Made by a program: the position numbers and the translations under genes. A stretch of 64,000 bases of DNA from Acidobacteria bacterium RIFCSPLOWO2_12_FULL_68_19. Lineage in GTDB: Bacteria > Acidobacteriota > Vicinamibacteria > Vicinamibacterales > UBA2999. Under the pieces are notes generated by a model, which saw only the letters and a program-made list of their open reading frames with translations, was not told the DNA's origin and did not search any database. This document shows, one piece after another, positions 52,928-60,987 of this stretch. Positions within the stretch are counted from its first letter, which is position 1. Each line of letters opens with the position of its first letter. The DNA is taken from positions 16,402 to 80,401 of the forward strand of contig MELF01000041.1 of NCBI GenBank assembly GCA_001767525.1, written 5' to 3'.

Positions 52928-54843
52928 CCGGCATCGTCCGATGGGACGGGCGCCCGGTGCTCGAGTCGGAGGTCCGCGCCATGTGCGCGGCCATGGTGCA
53001 CCGCGGGCCCGACGACGAAGGGATTTACGTGGGGGACGGCGTGGCGCTCGGGATGCGCCGCCTCAGCATCATCGACCTCGACAGCGGCCACCAGCCGGTC
53101 TCGAATGAAGACGGCTCGGTCTGGGTCGTCTTCAACGGCGAAATCTACAACTACCGCGAGCTGCGCCGCGCGCTCCAGGGCCGCGGCCACACGCTGGGCA
53201 CCGCGAGCGACACCGAAACGATTGTCCATCTCTACGAGGATTACGGCCCGCGATGCGTGGACCACCTGCGCGGCATGTTCGCCCTGGCGATCTGGGACGG
53301 GCCGCGCCGGCAGCTCCTGCTCGCGCGCGACCGCCTGGGCATCAAGCCGCTCTATTACGCCGAACGTGACGGGGAGCTCCTTTTTGCCTCCGAGCTCAAG
53401 CCGATCCTGCAGATCGATCGGGCGGGCCGATCGTTGAGCTGGGAAGCCGTCGGCCACCTCTTCACCTTTCTCGCCACGCCACCCGCCCAGAGCATCGTCG
53501 CCGGCATCTCCAAGCTCGAACCCGCGCGCGTGGCGATCGCCAGGGCGGGGCGCCCGCTCGACATCATGCGCTACTGGGACGTGGCGTTCGAACCCGACGA
53601 GACGGCCACGGAGGCCGGCCTCGTCGAGCGGCTGCGCGATCTCCTCACCGAGACCGTGACGCTGCATCAGGTCAGCGACGTCCCGGTGGGTGCGTTCCTC
53701 TCCGGCGGGATCGATTCGAGCGCGATCGTTGCCCTGATGGCCGCGCCGGCTGCCGGGCGCCTCAAGACGTTCTCCATCGGCTTCGCCGAAGCCGGCTTCG
53801 ACGAGCTGGCGCACGCGCGCGCCGTGGCGGCGCAGTTCGGCACCGACCACTACGACCTCGTGGTCCGTCCCGACGTCGTCCGGATCGTCGAGGACCTGAC
53901 GTGGTACCTCGATGAGCCGTTCGGCGACACGTCGGCGATCCCGACCTACATGGTCTCGAAGCTCGCCGCCGAGCACGTCACGGTCGTGCTGAGCGGCGAC
54001 GGCGGCGACGAGCTCTTCGCCGGCTACGACAAGTACGTCGTCGAGGGAAAGGAGCGCGCGTACGACCGCCTGCCGGGTCCAGTGAAGACGCTGGCGGGAG
54101 CGATCGGCTCGATGATGCCGCACGGCATGCGCGGCCGCCGGTTCCTGCGACACCTCGCGCTCGACGGTCCGAGCCGGTATCTGGACGCGTCGACGCTCTT
54201 CCATGCCGACGAGATGCCGAGCCTCTTCCAGCGCGACGCGCTGGAACAGGTGGCGCGCCACGATCCGCTGGCGTCAGGCCTATCGGAGCTGGGGCACGCG
54301 GCGCACGACTGGCTGTCCGCCGTGCAGTACCGCGATCTCCATCACTATCTCCCCCTCGACATCCTGACCAAAGTCGATCGCATGACGATGGCGCATTCGC
54401 TCGAGGCGCGGCCGCCGCTGCTCGATCATCGCCTCGTCGAGTTCGCCGCGACGATTCCCGCGAGGCTGCGCCTGCGCGGCGGGACGACGAAGTATCTGTT
54501 CAAACAGGCGATGCGCGGCATCCTGCCGGACGGCATCATCGATCGCCGGAAGCACGGCTTCGCCGTGCCGCTCGCGCACTGGTTCCGGGGCGAGCTGGCC
54601 GGCTTTGCGCACGACCTGCTGCTGTCGGACACCTGCCGCCGCCGCGGCATCTTCAATCTCTCCTACATCGAGCGCCTGCTCCGTCTGAACGCGCGGGGCC
54701 GGAATCTCGATCTCCAGCTCTGGACGGCGCTCTCCTTCGAGATGTGGTGCCGCCGGTTTCTTGATTCACGACGACCTGATGATTACTCCTTTTTCCCCAG
54801 CGCCGTCCCACGGTTGCTGAATCCCGGGCCGCTGGCGCCTTAA
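52915..54843 (+). CDS. Asparagine-synthase-type amidotransferase of the EPS locus
   Basis: 642 residues. Class II glutamine amidotransferase domain with the nucleophile Cys2 (MCGIAGIV, RGPDDEG, VVFNGEIYNYREL) and an ATP-pyrophosphatase synthase domain (FLSGGIDSSAIVALM, LSGDGGDELFAGYDKY, RPPLLDHRLVEFA). Proteins of this type recur in EPS/exosortase loci, where they are thought to amidate sugars or uronic acids rather than make asparagine. It closes the first tightly packed run; a 69-bp gap follows. Confidence 0.95.
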   Translation: MCGIAGIVRWDGRPVLESEVRAMCAAMVHRGPDDEGIYVGDGVALGMRRLSIIDLDSGHQPVSNEDGSVWVVFNGEIYNYRELRRALQGRGHTLGTASDTETIVHLYEDYGPRCVDHLRGMFALAIWDGPRRQLLLARDRLGIKPLYYAERDGELLFASELKPILQIDRAGRSLSWEAVGHLFTFLATPPAQSIVAGISKLEPARVAIARAGRPLDIMRYWDVAFEPDETATEAGLVERLRDLLTETVTLHQVSDVPVGAFLSGGIDSSAIVALMAAPAAGRLKTFSIGFAEAGFDELAHARAVAAQFGTDHYDLVVRPDVVRIVEDLTWYLDEPFGDTSAIPTYMVSKLAAEHVTVVLSGDGGDELFAGYDKYVVEGKERAYDRLPGPVKTLAGAIGSMMPHGMRGRRFLRHLALDGPSRYLDASTLFHADEMPSLFQRDALEQVARHDPLASGLSELGHAAHDWLSAVQYRDLHHYLPLDILTKVDRMTMAHSLEARPPLLDHRLVEFAATIPARLRLRGGTTKYLFKQAMRGILPDGIIDRRKHGFAVPLAHWFRGELAGFAHDLLLSDTCRRRGIFNLSYIERLLRLNARGRNLDLQLWTALSFEMWCRRFLDSRRPDDYSFFPSAVPRLLNPGPLAP

Positions 54844-54912
54844 GTGGCTGGATTGTCAGGCAATACGATAAGCCTCAGGCGGCACCGATGTTGAACTACT
54901 CCTGCCGGGGAC

Positions 54913-56241
54913 ATGCACATTCTCTGGATCAAAATGGGCGGGCTCTGGCCGTCGACCACGGGTGGCCGGGTGCGAAGCCTGCGGATCGTCTCGGAACTGG
55001 CGCGGCGCCACTCGGTCACCCTCGTCACCACGCACGGACATGACGACGATCCCGAGGGGCTCGCCCGCGTACTGTCGCACTGTCAACAGGTCATTTCGAT
55101 CCCTCACATCGTCCCGAAGCGGGGGAGCGCCGCGTTCCCGGGCGCAGTGGCCCGCTCGTGGCTGTCGTCGTATCCGGTCGATCTCTGGAAATGGCGCGTG
55201 CCGGACGTGCGCACGCAGGTGCAGGCGCTCATCGATCGCGGCGGCGTCGACCTCTGCGTGGCCGACTTCCTGTTTGCCGCCGCCAACGTGCCGATGGGTG
55301 GCCCGACGCCGGTGGCGCTCTTCGAGCACAACGTCGAATACCTGATCTGGCAGCGCTTGTGCGCGCTCGAGTCGAGCCCCTGGCGCCGGGCGCTCTTCGA
55401 GATCGAGTGGCGCAAGCTGCGCGCCTGCGAGAGGGACGCATGCCTGCGGGCCGACCTCACCATTGCCGTGTCCGAGAACGACCGCCGCCGCTTCGAGGCG
55501 CTCGCCCCTGGCGTCCGCACCGCGTCGATTCCCACGGGCGTGGACACGGCCTACTTCACACCGGACGCGCACGCCGAACGTCCGAATCACCTCGTCTTCA
55601 GCGGCTCGATGGACTGGCATCCCAACGAAGACGCCGTCCTGTATTTCGCCGACGCGATTCTGCCGCGCATCCGCGCCGAGGTGCCCGACGCCGCGTTGAC
55701 GGTCGTCGGACGCAACCCGAGCGCGCGGCTGCGTCAGGCGGCCTCGCGGGCCGGCGTCGATCTCACGGGGACCGTGGACGACGTGCGGCCGTCGATGGCC
55801 GCAGCCGCGGTCTACGTGGTGCCGCTGCGTGCGGGGGGCGGCACGCGCCTGAAGATCTTCGAGGCGCTGGCGATGGCCAAGCCGGTCGTGTCGACCACCG
55901 TCGGCGCCGAAGGGCTCGCGATTCAGCCGGGGCGCCATTTCGTGGCCGCCGACGACCCGGGCGATTTCGCCGCGGCGGTCGTGAGGCTGCTGCGCGATCC
56001 GCAGGAACGGAGGGCGCTCGGACGGGCGGGACGTGATCTCGTCGAGGCGCGCTACTCGTGGCCGACGGTCGCCCGCGAGTTCGAGGAGCGATGTGAAGGA
56101 GTGGTGGAGCTGCATGCACGCACATGGGGAACGGCCGGCCGCCGTGCTGATCTGTCACGAACAGGATCGCCTCGACACCGAGGGGCTCGCGTCGTGGCTG
56201 GCGAGCACACTGCGATTGGCTGGTCTCATCATCATTCGTGA
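54913..56241 (+). CDS. Glycosyltransferase family 4 with overlapping 3' end
   Basis: 442 residues. GT-B layout: LWPSTTGGRVRSLRIVSELARRH, FEHNVEYLIWQRL, IPTGVDTAYFTP, LVFSGSMDWHPNEDAVLYF, and the donor loop PLRAGGGTRLKIFEALAMAKPVVST. The recognisable domain ends near residue 400; the last about 43 residues (HARTWGTAGRRADLSRTGS onwards) have no family character and are read over the start of the formyltransferase gene, 128 bases in another frame. A former earlier stop may have been lost. Confidence 0.92.
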   Translation: MHILWIKMGGLWPSTTGGRVRSLRIVSELARRHSVTLVTTHGHDDDPEGLARVLSHCQQVISIPHIVPKRGSAAFPGAVARSWLSSYPVDLWKWRVPDVRTQVQALIDRGGVDLCVADFLFAAANVPMGGPTPVALFEHNVEYLIWQRLCALESSPWRRALFEIEWRKLRACERDACLRADLTIAVSENDRRRFEALAPGVRTASIPTGVDTAYFTPDAHAERPNHLVFSGSMDWHPNEDAVLYFADAILPRIRAEVPDAALTVVGRNPSARLRQAASRAGVDLTGTVDDVRPSMAAAAVYVVPLRAGGGTRLKIFEALAMAKPVVSTTVGAEGLAIQPGRHFVAADDPGDFAAAVVRLLRDPQERRALGRAGRDLVEARYSWPTVAREFEERCEGVVELHARTWGTAGRRADLSRTGSPRHRGARVVAGEHTAIGWSHHHS

Positions 56242-56938
56242 CCGCCCCGGCCGCCTGTGGCGGGCCTCCCGGCGCGAGATCCGTCGCGCTGGATGGCTGC
56301 GGTTCGCCGACGTCGTCGCGTTCAGGGCGTACGCGCGTCTGCGGCTCGCCGGCCGTGACGCCGCATGGAAAGAGCAGGCAGTAGAGCGGCTGCGCGAGCG
56401 ATACCCCGCGGACCTCACCGCCGTGCCGCGCATCGTCGTCTCCAGCCCGAACAGCGGAGCCGCGCGGCGCTTCATGGCCGGTCTTCGACCGGACCTGGCC
56501 ATCGCCCGGTGCAAGGTGATCCTGAAACGCGAGGTGTTCGAGCTTCCGCGTGTCGGGACGTTTGCGTTGCACCCCGGCATCTGTCCCGAGTACCGCAACG
56601 CCCACGGCTGTTTCTGGGCGCTCGTCAATCGCGATCTGGACCGGGTCGGCATGACGCTGCTGCGCGTCGACGCCGGCGTCGACACCGGACCGATCTATCT
56701 GCAGGGCCGCTGCGACATCGACGAAGTCCGCGAGTCGCACGTCGTCATTCAACACCGCGCGGTGATCGAGCACCTGGACGCGATCGGCCGCGTCCTCCTG
56801 TCGCTCTGCCGCGGCGAGCACGTGGCGCCTGTCGACACCGCCGGCCGCCGCTCGGCGGCCTGGGGCCAGCCGCGCCTGTCCGACTACTTCCGATGGAAAC
56901 GAGCCGCGTATGCACACCATATCCCTGCTGTTTCATGA
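56114..56938 (+). CDS. Formyltransferase-family protein
   Basis: 274 residues from ATG 56114 with GGAG 6 bases upstream. Methionyl-tRNA-formyltransferase-like fold with the active-site segment FALHPGICPEYRNAHGCFWALVNRD (Asn/His/Asp of the family lie in N-x-H and the following D region) and TLLRVDAGVDTGPIY. It lacks a tRNA-binding domain, so a sugar N-formyltransferase or a hydroxymethyl/formyl transferase for EPS is likely. It overlaps the GT gene by 128 bases and the deacetylase gene by 29. Confidence 0.85.
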   Translation: MHAHGERPAAVLICHEQDRLDTEGLASWLASTLRLAGLIIIRDRPGRLWRASRREIRRAGWLRFADVVAFRAYARLRLAGRDAAWKEQAVERLRERYPADLTAVPRIVVSSPNSGAARRFMAGLRPDLAIARCKVILKREVFELPRVGTFALHPGICPEYRNAHGCFWALVNRDLDRVGMTLLRVDAGVDTGPIYLQGRCDIDEVRESHVVIQHRAVIEHLDAIGRVLLSLCRGEHVAPVDTAGRRSAAWGQPRLSDYFRWKRAAYAHHIPAVS

Positions 56939-57689
56939 CGTGTATGCAGCCGATCCCCGCGAAAGCGGGTTCGCGTCGCCCGCCGCAGACCGCTACAAGC
57001 TGTCCGCGCCGGCCTTCGACACGCAGTTGAAGGGCCTCGCGGGCGACCTGTCCAACTCTTTTGCGATCACGGTCGATGACGGCGGCGTGTCGTATCACCG
57101 GATCGTCGCGGATCGCCTTGACGCCCTCGGCTGGCGCGGTCACTGTTTCGTGACGACCGACGTCATCGGCCATCGTGGTTTTCTCGACGCCGCGCAGATA
57201 CGGGACCTCGACGCGCGCGGGCATGTCATCGGCAGCCACTCGGCGTCCCATCCCGGCCGCTTCAGCGCCTGCGGCATCGACCGCATGCGGCAGGAGTGGT
57301 CGCGCAGCCGCGAGATCCTGGAGGACCTGCTCGGCCACGAGGTCCTCGTCGCCTCGCTCCCCGGCGGCTACTACTCGAGACCGGTGGCGCATGCCGCGCG
57401 CGACGCGGGCCTGCAGGTGCTCTTCACCTCCGAGCCCACGACCGTCATCCGCGACGAGCAGGGCTGCACCGTCATCGGACGCTTCGCCGTCCGTCGCGAC
57501 GACGGCCCGGATAAGGCGCGCCGCCTGGTGATGTCCCCGCCCTGGGCGCGGCGGCGCGCGTGGGTGAGCTGGAACGCCAAGGGGTTGATCAAGCCGTTCC
57601 TGGGTCCGGCGTACGTGGGCGTGGCCGGCCTGATCCTCGGCGGGGCTGCGACGAAGGTCCCACCCCACGCAGCCGCGCCCCATGGGTAG
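56910..57689 (+). CDS. Polysaccharide deacetylase 2
   Basis: 259 residues, starts MHTISLLFHDVYAADPRESGF. NodB-type with ITVDDGGVSYHRIVADRL (Asp-Asp) and the His-x3-His motif IGSHSASHPGRF, SLPGGYYSRPVAHAARDAG as the later loop. Close in type to EPS-associated deacetylases and only distantly related to the one at 50353. No signal peptide; cytoplasmic action on a precursor is possible. Overlaps both neighbours. Confidence 0.9.
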   Translation: MHTISLLFHDVYAADPRESGFASPAADRYKLSAPAFDTQLKGLAGDLSNSFAITVDDGGVSYHRIVADRLDALGWRGHCFVTTDVIGHRGFLDAAQIRDLDARGHVIGSHSASHPGRFSACGIDRMRQEWSRSREILEDLLGHEVLVASLPGGYYSRPVAHAARDAGLQVLFTSEPTTVIRDEQGCTVIGRFAVRRDDGPDKARRLVMSPPWARRRAWVSWNAKGLIKPFLGPAYVGVAGLILGGAATKVPPHAAAPHG

Positions 57690-59274
57690 CGTGCGCCGGG
57701 GGGCCGTCGTCGCGGGTGTCGTGCTGGTGCTTGCCTGCACCGGGTTTGCCCCGTCCGATCCCGCGCCGCCTGCGGCCGGGGCACCGGCCGCGCCGGGCGA
57801 CGGACCCGCGCCAGGCGACGCGGGCCCGCCGGAGCTGCCGCGCACGCGGGTCGACGTCCCCGATCTCGCGATTCCGAGACGGACGATCCATGTGCCCGCC
57901 GGTGGCCGGCTGCAGGACGCGCTGGACGAGGCCACGGGGGGCAACCTGATCACCCTCGAGCCGGGCGTGACGTATCGTGGACCGTTCCGGCTCCGCCGGA
58001 AGGACGGAGACGGCTGGATTGTCATTGCATCGGCGGCACGGGACCTGCCCCCGCCCGGTCGCCGCGTCGCGCCGTCGGACGCCTCGAGGATGCCCAAGCT
58101 GGTCGCCTCGTCCGGCTCCGTCTTCCGAACCGAGCCGGGTGCGCATCACTATCGCCTGGTCGGCCTCGAGATCGCGCCGGCCGACGGCGTCGCTCTCATT
58201 GCGCTGGTGCAGTTCGGAGACGACGAACGGGCGGTCGAGGCGCTGCCGCATCACCTGATCGTCGATCGCTGCTATATCCATGGGGACGCGACCACGGGCG
58301 GGCGGCGCGGCATCGCGCTGAATGCCCGCCATGCGGCGGTCGTCGACTCCCACCTGTCGGACTTCAAGGAACGATTCGCAGACGCCCAGGCGATTGCAGG
58401 ATGGAACGGCCCAGGGCCGCTCAGGATTGCCGGCAACTACCTCGAGGCGTCCGGCGAGAACGTGATGTTCGGCGGTGCGGACCCCCACATCCCGGGCCTG
58501 GTCCCCTCCGACATCGAGATCGTGCGCAACCACCTGGCCAAACCGCTGCGCTGGAAGCAGGACGCCCCCTCCTTCGAGGGCGTCGCGTGGAGCGTGAAGA
58601 ACCTGTTCGAGCTGAAGAACGCGCGCCGCGTTCTCATCGACGGCAACCTGTTCGAGTACAACTGGCCGCACGCGCAGAACGGGTTCGCGATTCTCTTCAC
58701 GGTCCGCAACCAGGACGGCGGCGCGCCCTGGTCGGTCGTCGAGGACGTGACGTTCACGAACAATCTCGTGCGCCACGTCGCCGCCGGCATCAACGTGCTC
58801 GGGCGCGACGACAACCATCCGAGCAGGCAGACGCAGCGGATCGCCATTCGCAACAACGTGTTCGTCGATGTCGGCGGCCGCTGGGGCCACGGGCGGCTCT
58901 TCCAGCTACTGGACGGCACGAGCGGCGTGTCGATCGACCGCAACACCGCGTTCCAGACCGGCGGCATCCTGTTTGGCGGCGACCATGCGCCCCACACGCA
59001 CTTCGTCTTCGAGCACAACGTGGTGCCTCACAACGAGCATGGCATCACCGGGTCTGGCACCGGCCCAGGCAATCCGACCCTCGAGCGGTATTTCCCAGGC
59101 GCCATCGTGCGGGGCAACGTCATCGCCGGTGCACCCGCCGGCGCGTATCCGCCGGGCAACGTCTACCCGGCGTCGCTCGACGGCGTCGGCCCTTCCGCAA
59201 CGGGCGCCGACATCGCCGCGCTGAAGCGAGCGCTCGACGGGCTCGTCAGCCGGACCTGGGAGGCGGGGCGTTGA
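57682..59274 (+). CDS. Lipoprotein with right-handed beta-helix (polysaccharide-lyase-like)
   Basis: 530 residues. Lipobox VLVLAC (Cys19), a Pro/Gly/Ala-rich linker to about residue 55, then a beta-helix: VPAGGRLQDALDEATGGNLITLEPGVTY as the cap and repeated strands such as VVDSHLSDFKERF, VLIDGNLFEYNWPHAQNGF, VTFTNNLVRHVAAGINVLG, IAIRNNVFVDVGGRWGHG and FEHNVVPHNEHGI. The fold is shared by pectate/alginate lyases and C5-epimerases. In an EPS locus it may trim, epimerise or bind the polymer. It overlaps the deacetylase gene by 8 bases. Confidence 0.87.
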   Translation: MGSVRRGAVVAGVVLVLACTGFAPSDPAPPAAGAPAAPGDGPAPGDAGPPELPRTRVDVPDLAIPRRTIHVPAGGRLQDALDEATGGNLITLEPGVTYRGPFRLRRKDGDGWIVIASAARDLPPPGRRVAPSDASRMPKLVASSGSVFRTEPGAHHYRLVGLEIAPADGVALIALVQFGDDERAVEALPHHLIVDRCYIHGDATTGGRRGIALNARHAAVVDSHLSDFKERFADAQAIAGWNGPGPLRIAGNYLEASGENVMFGGADPHIPGLVPSDIEIVRNHLAKPLRWKQDAPSFEGVAWSVKNLFELKNARRVLIDGNLFEYNWPHAQNGFAILFTVRNQDGGAPWSVVEDVTFTNNLVRHVAAGINVLGRDDNHPSRQTQRIAIRNNVFVDVGGRWGHGRLFQLLDGTSGVSIDRNTAFQTGGILFGGDHAPHTHFVFEHNVVPHNEHGITGSGTGPGNPTLERYFPGAIVRGNVIAGAPAGAYPPGNVYPASLDGVGPSATGADIAALKRALDGLVSRTWEAGR

Positions 59275-60437
59275 CGATCTGGGATCCTGCGGCGTTCGTG
59301 TTCTGGGCGTCGCTCCTGCTCATGACGTACGTCTATGTGGGCTATCCGCTGGTGGCCGCCATGCGCGCCAGGTGGCGCCCCCGGCCGCGCGTGCGCGCGC
59401 CGATCGAGCCGTCGGTGTCCATCGTTGTGACGGCGCACGACGAAGCGGACCGGATCGCCTCCCGCCTCACGAACCTCCTGGCCCTCGACTACCCGGTCGA
59501 TCGGCTCGAGGTCGTCGTCGCGTCCGATGGATCGACCGACGCCACGGTGGAGCGCGCCCGCGAATACGCGCACCGCGGCGTGACGGTCCGGCCGTTCGCG
59601 GTGCGCCGGGGCAAGGCGGCCGTCCTCAACGCCGTCGTGCCCGGCCTGCGCAGCGACGTGGTGCTGTTCGCCGATGCGCGCCAGCGTTTCGACCGCGGCG
59701 CCCTCCGCGCGCTCGTCGAAAACTTCGCCGACCCCACCGTGGGAGCGGTCAGCGGCGAGCTGGTGCTGACGACTGCCGCCGGCCCGGCTGCGGCGAGGCA
59801 GGGGACGGCGTTCTACTGGCGCTATGAAAAATTCATCCGCGCCACCGAGGGACGCGCCGATTCGACCGTGGGCGCCACGGGCGCGATCTACGCCATCCGC
59901 CGCGACCTCTTCGAGCCGATCCCGGACGACACCATCCTGGACGACGTCCTGATTCCGCTGCGAATCACCCGAAAGGGGCTTCGCGTCGTGTTCGAGCCGG
60001 GCGCGTGTGCCTATGATGGCGCCGCCACGGCCCGGCAGGAGTTCGTCCGGAAGACGCGCACGACCGCCGGCACCTTTCAGCTGTTCACGCGCGAGCGCTG
60101 GCTCTTCCATCCGCTGCGGAACCGGCTCTGGTTCGAGACCATGTCGCACAAGGCGCTTCGCCTCGCGCTGCCGCCGCTCCACGCGGCGGTGCTGCTGGCG
60201 GCGCTGGCGCTGGTCTCGGCGCCATTCTACCGGTGGGCGCTCGCGGGGCAACTGGTGTTCTACGCCGCGGCGCTGATCGGGTATCTCCGGCGGGGGACCG
60301 GACGCAGGGCCTTCGTCTTCAGCGTGCCCTGCGCCATCTGCGTGCTCAACTGGGCGACCGTTGTCGGCTTCATCCGCTTTCTCACGCATCGCCAACCGGT
60401 GACGTGGGAACGGGTCGGTTCGCTGGCGTCGCCGTAA
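59271..60437 (+). CDS. Membrane glycosyltransferase family 2
   Basis: 388 residues from TTG 59271 (TTGA overlap with the upstream stop, GGAGGCGGGG ribosome site). N-terminal membrane helix (FVFWASLLLMTYVYVGYPLV), GT-A domain (VSIVVTAHDEADRIASRL, VVVASDGSTDATVE, VLFADARQRFDRG as the DxD equivalent, DDVLIPLRITRKGLRVVFEP, then the RTTAGTFQLF Q-x-x-R-W-like region) and C-terminal helices (LHAAVLLAALALVSAPFY, RAFVFSVPCAICVLNWATV). A processive or membrane-coupled transferase of the EPS pathway. Confidence 0.93.
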   Translation: MTIWDPAAFVFWASLLLMTYVYVGYPLVAAMRARWRPRPRVRAPIEPSVSIVVTAHDEADRIASRLTNLLALDYPVDRLEVVVASDGSTDATVERAREYAHRGVTVRPFAVRRGKAAVLNAVVPGLRSDVVLFADARQRFDRGALRALVENFADPTVGAVSGELVLTTAAGPAAARQGTAFYWRYEKFIRATEGRADSTVGATGAIYAIRRDLFEPIPDDTILDDVLIPLRITRKGLRVVFEPGACAYDGAATARQEFVRKTRTTAGTFQLFTRERWLFHPLRNRLWFETMSHKALRLALPPLHAAVLLAALALVSAPFYRWALAGQLVFYAAALIGYLRRGTGRRAFVFSVPCAICVLNWATVVGFIRFLTHRQPVTWERVGSLASP

Positions 60438-60470
60438 CGGCGGCGCGATTGTGGGAAAGGACGCTCGACC

Positions 60471-60965
60471 ATGAACGGCCCCGGTGTCGTCGCATTAAGC
60501 CTGTCCCTCGTCGTCCTCACCTCGTACTGCGGCCTGTCAACGCTGTCGCAGACGGGTCCCACATCCACGAGTGCGGGCCTCGTGGCGCCCGCGGCGCCGT
60601 TCGCGGTACCGGCGACGGCCGAGTCCCGGTCGACCTCCCGTGTGATCAGCGGAGCGGTGGGTCCGCTCGTCGAGGGGGCACCGCCCTGCTTCGCCAACCG
60701 CTATCCGTGCGAGGTCTTCGACCTGTCACTTCCCCGGCCGGGACCGATCGAGGTCGCGCTGACGTGGCTGGGCGCCCCGCGGGCCATGCTCGTGCAGTTG
60801 TACTGGGCAGGCGAGGGGCTCGCGCACGAGGATGTCGCGCCGCGGGAGGGACCGCCACGGATCTGGTTCCACCGGCCGATGATGGAAGCGGCCGCCTACA
60901 AGGTCCGCGTCGTGAGCCTCGAGCCGGCCAGCAGGATTCCGTTCAAGCTCACGCTGACGCACTGA
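60471..60965 (+). CDS. Exported protein of unknown function
   Basis: 164 residues with a hydrophobic signal-like N-terminus (VVALSLSLVVLTSYCGL, with a Cys that could be a weak lipobox). The mature part has two Cys (PPCFANRYPCEVF) and a beta-rich C-terminal region (EVALTWLGAPRAMLVQLYWAG, YKVRVVSLEPASRIPFKLTLTH) that resembles a PPC-type or other immunoglobulin-like beta sandwich. No family named. It is convergent with the next gene (22-bp gap). Confidence 0.72.
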   Translation: MNGPGVVALSLSLVVLTSYCGLSTLSQTGPTSTSAGLVAPAAPFAVPATAESRSTSRVISGAVGPLVEGAPPCFANRYPCEVFDLSLPRPGPIEVALTWLGAPRAMLVQLYWAGEGLAHEDVAPREGPPRIWFHRPMMEAAAYKVRVVSLEPASRIPFKLTLTH

Positions 60966-60987
60966 CCGCGACGCCCTCGAGCGCCTG

